From NCBI GenBank assembly GCA_025529335.1, contig JAMYHX010000084.1:55500-119499 (forward strand): a DNA stretch of 64,000 nucleotides, written 5' to 3'. Source of the stretch: Rhizopus sp. PT2906. Lineage: Eukaryota > Mucoromycota > Mucoromycetes > Mucorales > Rhizopodaceae. Positions 47,420 to 58,427 of this stretch are shown here, in pieces. Numbering within the stretch: the stretch's first letter is position 1; each line of letters opens with the position of its first letter. The notes below the pieces were generated by a model. That model worked only from the letters and a program-made list of their open reading frames with translations, had not been told where the DNA came from and ran no database searches. Both the position numbers and the translations under genes were made by a program.

Positions 47420-47622
47420 ATGTGTGTGGTTACGAATAACGTGACATTTATGAATAACAGCAAGATCAATCAAAATGAGTCAATTCCGTCTCAGACGGGT
47501 GCCAATTGTCTTTGTCTTATTTGTGGCTCAGTTGTCCACCAAACACAGGTAATCATTATATAATGAAAATAAGCGTGTGTATATTTATATTCTTATCTTA
47601 GCACTGTCCTGTATCTGCATAG
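47420..47622 (+). CDS. Possible 49-residue CCHC zinc-knuckle microprotein
   Basis: Exons 47420-47548 and 47602-47622 join in phase. The protein starts MCVVTNNVTFMNNSK and ends CLCLICGSVVHQTQHCPVSA. CLICGSVVHQTQHC is an exact C-x2-C-x4-H-x4-C zinc knuckle, completed only by splicing across a 53-nt intron. A TATTTAAG string and a CTTCTTCTTCTTCG leader just upstream look like the promoters of other genes in this window. It may be a free-standing nucleic-acid-binding peptide or a leftover of a transposon Gag-like or nuclease protein. There is no homology evidence. Confidence 0.35.
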
Positions 47623-48742
47623 AAACAAATTAATGTAGAGAACCATGTATACCCCCAATCTTATCCTAACTAATAGCAACCTTCAACCTCCAAAAAAAAA
47701 GACACAAAAGCATTCATTTAGACATACTTTATCAACTTTTCTTATGCTCATATATTATTACACTTATGCTTTATGATACACTGTGCATGCATTTTTGTTA
47801 AATTTATAAAAAGGGATCTCCAATAAAAATTACTTTATATGGAACTAATTAAATTCAAAAATTGATCGGAAATAGAATTTGAAGTTTGTCATTTTTTTGA
47901 AATTCAGTACAAAACACTGGGACACGTACACAACTTTCTGAGGCGATTTTTTAAGCGTATGAGGTATTTATTCTGTCCAATCAACCGGGCTCTAGTGAAA
48001 ACATGTTGGTCTGCATACGATCTATCTGTGGAATTAGGGATTATTCAGAAGGGCATAGAAACACCAAAAGAAAGTTTGAGTCCGAATCTAGATATTTCTA
48101 TGCATATACTAGATGTTTCTACACAAGTCTACACCTTTCTAATTAGAATGCCTAATAAAAACAATGCCCAGCTTGTTCTAATTCTAACTCAAGAGTTTCT
48201 TTACAGCTACTTTGGAGGAAAACAACAATGAACTATTCCCCTCAACTTATTACTTAGATTGCTTAAAGATAGCTTTATTTATACCCAGCTGTCGTATTCT
48301 ACGTTGAATAAGGGTCAATAAACAGTGCCTAAATATCAATAACAAAAGCTCAGTAACATAAACTGACCAATCACAATTTTATATAATAAGTGTAACTATC
48401 AATTTTAATATCTTTATCTTTATTCTTTGAAATAAAGAAACATAGAGTCCCATTGTACTTTCTGTTTGTTCTCACTACTACAATAACAACAACCACATCG
48501 ATCAACAGCTCATTTAACACTAAAGACAATTTACAATATTCTCTATGATTTCAATTTAGTTATTGCCTTAAATAGCTCTATTAAGCTCTCAATGTCTGAT
48601 ATAACTTGGATTTTTTTTGTAATGACCTTAGGTAACTAGAAGACTAATGAATAATGAATAACATCTTGTTCATTTTATACTTACTGAGGCGCTAAGGAAT
48701 GCACTGTCGTTATGGACAACGCATTAAATCCAGGGAGTACCG
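47623..48742. other. 3' flank of the Fanzor relic, no gene
   Basis: AT-rich. A 90-codon frame at 47959-48231 is not recognised. In Fanzor loci the guide (omega) RNA comes from the 3' end of the gene, so about 48500-48800 is where a scaffold would be expected. No structure could be confirmed by eye. Confidence 0.4.
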
Positions 48743-51603
48743 TTAGTCTTTTGAAGGTCTTTTGAAGGGGGAAGGACTTTCATTGTCGTGTTTTGATTTG
48801 TAAACAAAGATATCATATATATTTAATACACTGTTCACATCGCGATTCCAAACCGTACCACAAGATTCACGCTTGAGGACAGAGTGTACTCTTCGCTTTG
48901 ATCCAGTAATTGAGATATTATTTAATTGTTTGGATTTGCACTTGTTACATATCTGATTCGTTAAGTACTCGTCAACATCAACAAATTCGGTCCCCCCCCG
49001 TTGGATTGTTTGCATTTTCGTTTGATTTCTTCAGTAATACGTCTAATAGGTGCAGTTCGTTTTCCTTTCATACTTGAACAAAAAGAACCATTTTCGAACG
49101 CAATGATCCGCTTCCGTTGAGAGGAGGAAGGGAGGTCAGCAGGAGGTAAAGGTACATGTTTGCTTTTGTTTGGGTTTTGATTTTTAGCGCCAACTGTGCT
49201 TGACTTGTCATACTTTTTGCTGCTGTCAGGGAGTCTTTTAACAATTTCTTGAGTTCCTTTTTTCTTGTTGATATAAGTCTTGAATTTTAGCTTTTGGGAC
49301 CTATGCCATACACAGCGTTATTAAAATGTACACCATGTAAGAGAGCGACATAACATTTATCTTGACAGTAGTAATTATGGATTCTTTGATAGTTTTGTAG
49401 ACGTGTAGAAGCAGCTAGTAAAAATGAGGTCAAGTTTGCAGTTTTTAAAGTAGGTAATTCACTAATATACTTAAATTCGTCTAAATTACACTCTTGGTAT
49501 TCTTTTCGTCTTCTTGTAGCAAGATTGTAACCACATAAATGATAGTATTCTTCCAAGCTTGTAGTTCTAATACGTTTATGTTCTGTAGAATCAACTGCAG
49601 TAAAGATAGTTGATATACCAGGATCAACAGCCCAAATTTCTGCGTCGTCAACGATATCAGCAAAATCCTTGGGTGTCTTTAGTTCTCTTTTAGGTTCATC
49701 TTAGATGGAGGCAGTTTTCTTAAACATGAAAGATACAGCATAACTATCAGTAGTGATCACATTTGTACAATGACAACATTTGTTTAGCCCAGAATAAAAG
49801 TCATGTAAGCATACGTACGTAAACTTTTTGGAACGTGAGGTCAAGCTTTCAAGTGTCTTGTAGCCTATTTTTGAAAAATCAAAGACATTAAAGTACTATA
49901 AAGTTAGGTCATTATCATTATTTTGGCCTAGTTTGATCTTGTTGTCACATTGCTTGGCAAGCTTCCAGAAAGATTGAGCATCAATCTGTATACCCTTGGA
50001 ATCAACCTTGTACAAGGGAAGTAAAGAAAAGTATCTTGATCCTTGAGGGTCAGTGTATTTGAGAGGCATGAAGGTCTTGTCTTGAATTCTTGCTTGTACT
50101 GTTTTGATAAAGGTTTGAACAGCATCAATATCCTTTTTATCAATATTTCTAAGCTTGCTTGTTATTTCCAAGGTCTTGTTGGAATTGATAGCGGTCAATG
50201 TGTGTTCCTTTAATGATCTATACTTGCTTGTGTTCAACTTTTTGGCAAAAGGAAGTTCTTGTAACTTTCTATGGACATAACTGCTTGATGCTTTGTCTTG
50301 AGGTTTCATTCCTTGAATGGACTTCTTTTGTTCTATTTCCTTCTGTATAAAGTGTAACCATTTCATGTAGCATTGAGGCTTGGCATACAGATTAGCTTCA
50401 TTTGGTACATCAGCATCATTGGAAGCATCGTATGTTGACCAGAAAGTAAGAAAGCTATTGGCAATGGTTTCATATCGTTCAATTCAGTCTACAGTGGATG
50501 GCCAGGCAGATTTAGGGTTTATCTTTTGTTGAAAGATGTGTTTGGCTAAAGACTTGCGTTGTTTGAATGTTAAGCTATCACCACAGAAGTAAGGAGAAGC
50601 CTTTTCTGACAGGACAATAAGAATATGTCTGAGAGTTCGATCTTTATAAGTAGAGCAAACGTAGTTGTGGGCCAGAGTTTCATATTGCTTAGCTATAGAA
50701 GATACAATGGTCATATATTCTTTACTTGCATACTTATCTAAGTCGGATTCGGTAAGAGAAGTAGATTCACAAAAGGTCTTGAAGCTCTTCTTGATACAGT
50801 CAGAGGCATGCTTTTCTTGGCCAACAAAGATGGAAAATATGTTGTAAAGCAGATTTTGAGTGACTACAGGTAGTTCTTCATCATTCTCGAGAAGTTCCAA
50901 GAAATAGTAATTAGCAAAAATGGATCCAGCGTATACCAATTGAGTAATGTGGTCAACTAATTCTTGAATCAAGGTAATGAACTTGGGATATTTGCAAGTA
51001 TTAGCCAAAGATGTCTTGATTACAAAAGTTTTCTCGACGGTATCCTTGGGCTTTGGGAATTCCGTTTTTGACTTATTCATAGGACACAACTTGCTGGAAG
51101 AGCGAGAGTGATCGGTTTCACCATAAGAAGGACATCATATTTGTTTTTTCTCATCATCTGTCGTCTTGTTCTTTTCTTTTTCCTTTTTAAGTGCTTCGGT
51201 CTTATCAACCTTGTCTTGATATTTCTTGGAGGTCTTAAAGGGAGCAGAAGTACAGCTAGTGGAAGAAGTAGGAGCAGATAATACAGCTTGAGCACTTATA
51301 TCATTGTTGATTGTAGGCATAGATGTCTTTTCATTGATGACAACATTTGAGTGATCAGGAGCAGATGTCTCTTCTTTAGCAGCTTTCAAAGTAGTACGGA
51401 TGTCCTTGTCTATTGCAACATTCAGTTAAAAAAACAGGTGGAACTAATAGATTACTATCTTTACCTTTTCTAAGTAATGGAGTTTCTTGAAAGTCATCAT
51501 CACTTGTTTCAAAAGCTGTATTGTTGAATAAATTTGTTTGTGTTTGTACAAACAAAGAAGGGAATCCGTGATCGACGGCTAATGGATACTTAATAAATAC
51601 CAT
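48743..51603 (-). pseudogene. Fanzor (eukaryotic TnpB-like RNA-guided nuclease), decayed
   Basis: About 950 codons of one minus-strand reading frame with at least four in-frame stops (near 51135, 50484, 49896, 49701) and two frameshifts (near 49290 and in an eight-C run at 48992-48999). It may start at 51603 (MVFIKYPLAVDHGFPSLF) with one intron before DKDIRTTLKAAKEE. Order: low-complexity Lys/Ser region, a knuckle-like CPSYGETDH...KLCP, a long helical region, RuvC-I as WAVDPGISTIFTAVD (about 49610-49632), a RuvC-II-like segment RKRIIAFENGSFCSS, RuvC-III as FVDVDEYL (about 48960-48985), a zinc ribbon opening CNKCKS, and a closing NRDVNSVLNIYD. The second ribbon pair, normally C-x2-C, reads RESC, so one zinc ligand is lost. 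TnpB-type ribbon and RuvC acids identify the family. Large size suggests the Fanzor1 group. Confidence 0.88.
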
Positions 51604-51959
51604 ATCGACTATATGTCTTGCACATCTTTCCCTTTGTTGCGCTTTGCCTTTGGAGGCGGAGGGTCGTCATCTTTCTTTCGTTTCATGTTGAAGTAAAGAA
51701 AAAAGGAAAAGTAACAATGTTAGCTTTGCCATGCTAAATTAACAATCAACGACATTTTTTTTTATTAATTAATCATGTTTTCTTTAATAATTAAATGTTG
51801 GAATGAGAAAGCGCGCCACTTTTGACACATTGCACATCTTACTGTGATATCCAAAGTATTTCTCTTTATAAAAGTAATTGAATAAGGATACTAAAATGAT
51901 ACACGATGCTCATAAATCATCATTTAAACACCAGGAACAATGAAGAGGGAAAAAAAGAA

Positions 51960-52905
51960 ACATAAACCCTAACGACGCCCATATGTTCCATGATGAAATA
52001 TCAGTATGCAATTCGTACACACGTATGCAACATGTATCTGACTGATACGTTGAAAGCTTTACTCAAAGTCACGCCTTTGACGAAGACTATCATTGCTATT
52101 GCTGCTTCTCAAAGTAAGAACGATGTCACGGAAGTTTTTGTCAATAAATTCAATCGGAATAACTGCGACAACTTCTTCCATTGTTGACAGGTTATGAGCA
52201 CGTTTGTCGTCTTCTTCAATCAAATGCATTCTCATCGATGAATTGATGATAATATAAGGTAATCCACTTTCGGCAGAGCCATTGTTGTTAACTCTATCCT
52301 CGCCGCTGATGCTGGGGCTTTCATGGTTGCTCAATATTTCATATGCATAACGATAAATGCGTGCGAAGGGTTTGCACTGAGAAAGCAGAGTTGAAAGATT
52401 TTCTATCATCTCATTGTCCAAATCTTCATTCCTTTCTGGTCGTCTCTGAGCATCATATGAAGGAACATAGATGTACAATTGAGTATATGAAGGTACAATA
52501 CCTTCAACTGAGAGTAGAGGCCCTTGAAGGTGGCAAAGTGCGCCATGGGTCTGAAAGACATTTAATCCACCTCTATTGTTACCATTGTTGGCACGATCTT
52601 CAGTCGAGACAATGTCATAGTCTAAGGAAGTAAACGCAAAGGCAGCGTTATATTGGCGAAGGTTGTCCTTAAAGTGCCTTCCTTGAGTATTTGTACGTAC
52701 AAGCAAGTCCTTCAAACACTGAGGCGAGTCAGGCAAGAGTTGCAACTGGACTGATCCCCGCTTGCAGCATGGTTCCCAGCTAGGATTTCTCAAAGATGAT
52801 GTCTCTTACCTTTCATCGATCCAGTGCAAGGCGTGACAGTGAGGGCATTCCTTGTTCATACGTCCAAGGACCAAAGAACGAAGGCGAGAAAGCTGCGAGA
52901 TATAA
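51960..52905 (-). pseudogene. Helitron Rep/helicase N-terminal fragment
   Basis: Reads on the minus strand LRSLVLGRMNKECPHCHALH, a stop at the end of WIDER, then NPSWEPCCKRGSVQL, QYNAAFAFTSLDYD, VFQTHGALCHLQGPLL, SYTQLYIYVPSYDAQRRPERN, FARIYRYAYEILSNHE, and finally a stop before SFQRISQIHVAY. These are blocks of the N-terminal region of fungal Helitron Rep-helicase proteins, just before the Helitron-like N domain. The Rep (HUH) and helicase parts are absent. The fragment is 5' of the Fanzor relic in the same orientation, with ~360 bp between them. Confidence 0.85.
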
Positions 52906-53119
52906 GCATTCCAGTACATATATAGTAGTATATATATTAGAGTGATATAATGAAAAGCTTTTCAAAGTATTATTTCTTTAGATCTTTGAGCGCGTGTCTT
53001 CCATTTTTTATGCCTGTTTCTGTTCCAGAAATATTAAACCAATTCATTGTCGTAGGGTGGATGACCACCTCGTCTTCTCCTTCCACTCCGGCAATGGTGT
53101 GATTTTCATTTTACGTCGT

Positions 53120-53410
53120 AACGTACAGTTTTGATGCTGTGGTATATCTTTAATATAGTAACTTATGCGATTTAGAAAAAGGAATTTACTTTCAACATAA
53201 AGACAATAGTAAAAGTCATTCTTAAAAAACTATTTATTTATTAGATTATTCCCAAAATCTAGTGCTTTGCACCAAAGAAAATCTAAAAGAGAAGAATAAA
53301 AAGATCAACAATGCCCAAAAGGCTTTTAAAGGCACTGATCTGCTGCAGCGACATTCTTTAGGTCGGCCATTGACCATCAGAACAAGGGACTAGGCACCCA
53401 TAAAAGTCTT
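53120..53410. repeat. Degenerate dispersed element, copy 2 (short form)
   Basis: Contains TTTAATATAGTAACTTATGC and ATCAGAACAAGGGACTAGGC, matching blocks near 3200 and 3935 in the same order. It lacks the zinc-ribbon relic present in copy 1, so it looks like an internally deleted derivative. It lies between the Helitron fragment and the DNAJC7-like gene. Confidence 0.6.
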
Positions 53411-53711
53411 GATGGAATATTCTGGGAGAATTAGTCTAAACTCTACAAAAGAGTTAATCGTTACTCAAAGATTAATTCAACTTTCTTTGATTGCATTCAA
53501 TGCAGATAATGATACGCTTATCATTTAAATTTATTCGAAGCAAAAGAGGAAGTGATTAAAAAACGGAGAGAGATGAAGAGTAAGGACGGAAGGAGGATGG
53601 AAAGGAGGAGTAAGGCAATATCTATAAGGAACATAATTACAATACTTTTTGGTATGCAAAAAGATAAACAAAAGAGAGAGAGAAAAAAAGAACAGAAAAG
53701 GTGGGGAGGGA

Positions 53712-55408
53712 TTAACCATAATGGAAGCTAAATCCACCAGGGTGTTGACGTCTACCACCTGGATAACCATCACCAGGGAACCCGCCACCAGGGAAACCAG
53801 AGGCGCTGTGGAATCCACCACCAAATCCACCACCTGGGAACCCGCCGCCACCGCCAAACATCTGAGCAAAGATATCATTGACGTCGACACCGTCCATACC
53901 TCCACCTGGGAAGCCTCCAGAAGCTCCATCGAGGTCGACGCCAGAATCATATCGAGCCTTCTTTTGAGGGTCACTTAGGATAGCGTAAGCCTCACCAATT
54001 TCCTTGAAGCGAACCTCAGCCTTCTCATCGCCTGCATTCTTATCAGGGTGATACTGTAAAGCAAGCTTACGATAGGCCTTCTTGATCTCGGTTTCTGTTG
54101 CTGTCTTGGTCAATCCCAAAACTTTATAATAGTCCTTACGTTGTGATTTCTTTAGTTCGAGTTCTGCCTTACGCAATAAATTCTGGTATTCTCTATTCGA
54201 TCCATCCGTTTGAACCAATCGCTGATAATCTCTCACTGCTTCCTCGTATTTCTCTGTCTCCATGTAACAAGCAGCACGTCGACTATAGGCTTTATAGAAT
54301 TCGTTGTCCAACTCGATGGCTTTATCACAATCAAGCAAAGCATCCTCAAACTTTTTCTGTTTTTGCAGCACAGCAGCACGATTTGAGTACAGACGAGCGT
54401 TCATATGAGCGTTGTTGGGGTCAATCTGAAGGGCAGCCGTGTAGGCATCATAGGCATCTGATAGTCTGTTGGCTTTGAATGCTGCATTACCTGCCTCCTT
54501 TTGTGCTTCGATCGCCTTGGCCATCTTGAGAAGTGAGCGAGCCTTGGCAAAGTCGGGGTCACATCGGAGCGCTTCGATACAGTGGGCGGTTGTCTTTTGG
54601 TTATCACCTTGACTGTAAAATACACGTGCTCGTAGGTATAAAGCATCTGGGTTTTGGGAGTCTAAACGAATAAGTGAACTATAATAAAAAAAATGATTAG
54701 CTCAAAGAAAAAAAGATAAACAAGATCGAGCTTTACTTGACGATACGGCTCGCCTCTGAATAATTCTTTTCACCAAGGGCACACTCAGCCTGTAAAACCT
54801 TCCATTTGGCAGGTACTTGATCTGCATCGATAAAACTGATGGCACGATCGAGACTGTTGCGGGCAAGTGGATATTGATCGTTCTCCATAAATGTCTTTAC
54901 TTGAGCAAGATACATCTGAACATTCTGCAGGGCATTATATTCTCTCTGAACCGATTTGGGATCCAACTCATAGGCACGTTGAAGCAAACGAGTCGCCTCT
55001 TCTATATTGCCCATGTTGAGGTGACACTTGCCACCTCTTGAATAGGCCTTGGCATTACTGGGGTCTAAATCTGTAGCTGTGCGACAGTCCGAGATAGCCT
55101 CTTTGTATTTTTTTTGCATCAAGTAGGCCGCGGCACGATTGTTGTAGTAGGTGGATGTTTTTGGAGAGGCATCTATATTGTCATTTAGTCCTCGTCAGTA
55201 TATAGATAATAAGTGAGGACTAACCAATGGCTTGACTGTATAGCTTAATAGCCTCATCATAGTGGCCGAGTTTATATTGCTCATTAGCCAAGTTTTTGAT
55301 TTCTTCTGGAGATCTAGTTTATCATTAGTGAGCAAAGCAAGAGGAAAAAGTGCAGCAAGAGATGTTGTATTTATTTTACGGCTGAACGTCAATATCCATA
55401 GAAGACAT
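53712..55408 (-). CDS. TPR-DnaJ co-chaperone (DNAJC7/Tpr2-like)
   Basis: Hsp70/Hsp90 co-chaperone. Exons 55408-55380, 55313-55225, 55172-54737 and 54678-53712 give 506 residues. The start is MSSMDIDVQPSPEEIKNLAN. TPR motifs run from residue ~15 to ~330, e.g. TYYNNRAAAYLMQKKYKEAI, YSRGGKCHLNMGNIEEATRL, NAAFKANRLSDAYDAYTAAL, RLYSNRAAVLQKQKKFEDAL and YSRRAACYMETEKYEEAV. The J domain follows: RKDYYKVLGLTKTATETEIK, HPD in LQYHPDKNAG, then DPQKKARYDSG. The C-terminus is a Gly/Phe-rich tail (FGGGGGFPGGGFGGG) ending FHYG. DNAJC7 has the same order and length. The Gly-Phe tail is longer than in animal DNAJC7. Confidence 0.93.
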
Positions 55409-55564
55409 GATGCTATACAATAAGAGTAAAAGAGAGAAAGAAAGAGAGAAAGCTCGAAAAAAGATAATAAAAAAATTTATCCTAAAAACGATAGTCACCA
55501 TGGCAACAGTTTCTATAGAATTTGCCAGAACATCTGTTCTTTATTCCCTTTTTTTTTATATATC

Positions 55565-56620
55565 ATGGAAAGTGACCATATAAATAAACGGCCTAGACAA
55601 GAGGAGAACATTAATAATGACTTTAATTTTCTAAATCTTGATTTTAATATACCACCTGTACAAGACATTGATTTTCCTATCCACACTGTATTCACTTTGA
55701 TTGTTGGAGGTAAAGAGTACAAGCTTAGTTGGAAGACATTAAAGAACGATGGACCAACCAATTTTTTTGTTGATTATTTTAATAAAAAGAAAAGCGCAAG
55801 AGTGATTCATTTGGACAGAGACCCAAGTACGTTTGACTTGATTGTAAAGCATCTAAGAGGATATTATATTCGACCGGCAAATGATATTGAACATCAAAGT
55901 CTATTGACCGACGCATACTTTTATGGACTAGAGAGATTAAAAAAGATGTTGGAAGAGTATGTATATGTGAATGTTGGAGGAAGAATATTCAAATTACCAT
56001 GGAGCTTGTTTCAAAAGACGCCGTCATCCAACCTGTTTAATGGACCGTTGATGTATTCAATGAAGGGACATGTAAGCACGATTTATATTGATAAAAACCC
56101 GGATCTCTTTCAAGATTTGATACAAATGCTACGTGGATATCAAGTTGAAATTAAAAATGACGTACATCGAGAGAATCTCATCAAAGACTCGCAATACTAC
56201 GCGTTTAAACATATTACAGAGAGATTACAGATAAAAAAGTTGAATGAGCAGGAAGTCTTGATTTTATTAAAAGATTTAAAGATAAAAGAATTGACAACAA
56301 TGGGAAACGAGATAAGATTCAAAGAACATAAACTGTTTATTCAAATCAATGAAGCACAAGTGAATGAATACAAGCTGAATGAACATTCAAGACTAAACGA
56401 GATTGGAAGCTTATTTAATGCCAGCATAGATTATCAAATCAGCATAAATACAGATACAGTCATGATCATGAATGACGGTATTTTTCAAGATGTACTCTGC
56501 CCTAACTTTGTTATTCAAAAAGGCATCTTTTATCTTTTACTTGACAACCAAATGATTCATTTGGTTCCAGTCAAGTTACAGCTGACGTCTTCTATCCATG
56601 CAGCAAAGCAGTTCTTATAG
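55565..56620 (+). CDS. Tandem BTB/T1 (KCTD-type) domain protein
   Basis: Single exon, 351 residues. Two T1-like BTB domains follow one another: residues ~42-140 (FTLIVGGKEYKLSWKTLKND ... VIHLDRDPSTFDLIVKHLRG) and ~140-235 (VYVNVGGRIFKLPWSLFQKT ... TIYIDKNPDLFQDLIQMLRG). Both keep the VNVGG, L...TP, IDRDP and HLRGY-type signature. The C-terminal ~115 residues are not recognised. KCTD proteins oligomerise and often serve Cul3 ligases; a duplicated T1 without the usual C-terminus suggests an adaptor or scaffold. The 5' end lies 156 bp from the divergent DNAJC7-like gene. Confidence 0.85.
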   Translation: MESDHINKRPRQEENINNDFNFLNLDFNIPPVQDIDFPIHTVFTLIVGGKEYKLSWKTLKNDGPTNFFVDYFNKKKSARVIHLDRDPSTFDLIVKHLRGYYIRPANDIEHQSLLTDAYFYGLERLKKMLEEYVYVNVGGRIFKLPWSLFQKTPSSNLFNGPLMYSMKGHVSTIYIDKNPDLFQDLIQMLRGYQVEIKNDVHRENLIKDSQYYAFKHITERLQIKKLNEQEVLILLKDLKIKELTTMGNEIRFKEHKLFIQINEAQVNEYKLNEHSRLNEIGSLFNASIDYQISINTDTVMIMNDGIFQDVLCPNFVIQKGIFYLLLDNQMIHLVPVKLQLTSSIHAAKQFL

Positions 56621-56722
56621 TTGCACAATCATTTGATTGGATCATGCATTCTTTTATAGTAATTTTATAAAGAATTAAGCTCTGTCTCTTTTTTTTTTTT
56701 TTCTTTTTTATACATCTCTAAA

Positions 56723-57064
56723 ATGCCTTTTCGCTGCAGATGTGGAAGAACATTTGAAAAGACAGATACGTTTGCCACTCATACATCCTCATGCGCCCCA
56801 TTTCACCGTCGCCGTATGTCTGATACATCATTTCAATCTGTAAATACTCCTCAACAACCTCAATCAAGACATAGTTCACTCCCTTTTATCAACACATCTT
56901 CCATTGCTGAATCCTTTACGAATTTTTTATCTTCTCCTACTAAAGAAACCCCTCCAGATAACCTATCTACTTCAATGCCATCTCTCTTTATGCCAACTGC
57001 TTTATCTATTCAAAGTGCATTCGAAAGAAGAAGGTCAATGTCTTATAACGATGAAAAGAAATAA
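56723..57064 (+). CDS. Small zinc-finger-like protein (113 aa)
   Basis: Starts MPFRCRCGRTFEKTDTFATH then SSCAPFHRRRMS, giving C-x-C-x12-H-x4-C, a single C2HC-type finger. The rest is Ser/Pro-rich and disordered (LSSPTKETPPDN), ending ERRRSMSYNDEKK. T-rich DNA precedes the ATG. It lies only 81 bp upstream of TFIIIA in the same orientation. It could be a separate gene or, if the two frames are joined by an unseen splice, an alternative N-terminus of TFIIIA. Confidence 0.6.
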   Translation: MPFRCRCGRTFEKTDTFATHTSSCAPFHRRRMSDTSFQSVNTPQQPQSRHSSLPFINTSSIAESFTNFLSSPTKETPPDNLSTSMPSLFMPTALSIQSAFERRRSMSYNDEKK

Positions 57065-57145
57065 TAATAAAAAAAAAGAAATCATTTATGCATATTTAAC
57101 TGTCACAGGCGTAAATTTCATTTTTTTTTTTTTTTATTTACACAA

Positions 57146-58427
57146 ATGCAGTCAAAGAGGCAAATAGACTACAAGTGTTCTCTTTGTGATAAAGTTTATA
57201 AGAAGCCTAGTAAACTAAAAGAGCATGAAAGAACTCATACAGGAGAGGTAAATACTCCTCCCCCCTTAATTTTTATTATTATTATTTGTATTGACCAATC
57301 TTATAGAGACCTTTTGTCTGTCATTACCCTGATTGCAGTAAAGCATATTTTAGATCCTCACATCTCAAAGTTCATTTAAAAAGCCATGCCAACGTTAAAG
57401 ACTTTGTTTGTTCCTTTGATAATTGTGATGCTGCCTTTATGACCAAACAACATCTTCAACGTCATGAAAAGTCGCATACAGCTCCCATGTTGAAGGTACA
57501 CTAAATTTACACACACAGAATTTATATTAATTTTATTCAAAAGTGTGATTTCCCAGGTTGTACACAAATGTTTGCCAAACGATTTCAATTAAGGTGGCAT
57601 AAAGCTTCCCATACTAAAAATTCCCATGTATGTGAATGTGGAAGTACTTTTGACACTTTGGCTGCTTTAGAAAAGCATCAACAAAGAGTACACATCAGTA
57701 AGTATGAATGATGATAATAATAGCATATATTAACCATTGAACAGATCCTGTATTATATCACTGTAATCAATGTGAAACTGTGTTCAAAAAATGGTCAGAG
57801 TTACGCAGACACATTAAGCAAACCCACCCTATAGTTTGTACGATATGCAACAAGACGTATACCAAGCAAAATAACCTAAAACAGCACATCAGAGAGAAGC
57901 ATTCAGGTGATTGCTCGGTTCAATGTGAATGGCCTGGATGTAGTTCTGTCTTACAATCTGTAAGTTGTAAAAGTGTGAAAAAACATCTTATTGACACATA
58001 AATAGAAACGAAGCTATAGAATCCATGTTGCACTTGTGCATGAACAAGATGTACGCTTCAAGTGTGATATATGTACCAAAGGCTTTCCTTACCAATCAAT
58101 GCTTCAAAAGCATCTCTTGTCTCACACTCCGGTAAGTAGTATAAGCGTGTGTATTTATCAAAAGTAAACACATATCCAATGATATCATAGAAACCAAAGT
58201 CTCCAAGAACGAAATCTCCCTCACTTGCTGAACAGCTGACAGGACACAATCACTATAAAAAGCAAGATTACCCATATGAATGTCCATTCAAGGATTGTCA
58301 ATACAAATTCACAAACACGTATTTATTAAGAAGACATTTGGAGAGTCAGTTTCATGCTGAGGATGTAAAGTCTTTTGAGACTAATAATAATAATAATAAT
58401 ACTACTACGACTACTATTGCTGAATAA
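57146..58427 (+). CDS. TFC2: Transcription factor IIIA-like multi-C2H2 protein
   Basis: Nine-finger 5S rRNA gene and RNA binding factor. Exons 57146-57247, 57307-57495, 57544-57697, 57745-57959, 58006-58131 and 58191-58427 give 340 residues. Fingers in order: CSLCDKVYKKPSKLKEHERTH, CHYPDCSKAYFRSSHLKVHL, CSFDNCDAAFMTKQHLQRHE, CDFPGCTQMFAKRFQLRWHK, CECGSTFDTLAALEKHQ, CNQCETVFKKWSELRRHI, CTICNKTYTKQNNLKQHIR, a C-terminal-type finger CDICTKGFPYQSMLQKHL, and CPFKDCQYKFTNTYLLRRHL after a linker. Alternating CxxxxC and CxxC spacing is the TFIIIA pattern. The tail is an Asn/Thr repeat (NNNNNNTTTTT). Its last 14 nt overlap the end of the opposing roadblock gene. Confidence 0.88.

Noticed and set aside
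53531..53974. 147-codon minus-strand frame with VVDLVVDST repeats
   Set aside because: Other frame of the Gly/Phe-rich tail of the DNAJC7-like gene and its 3' flank.
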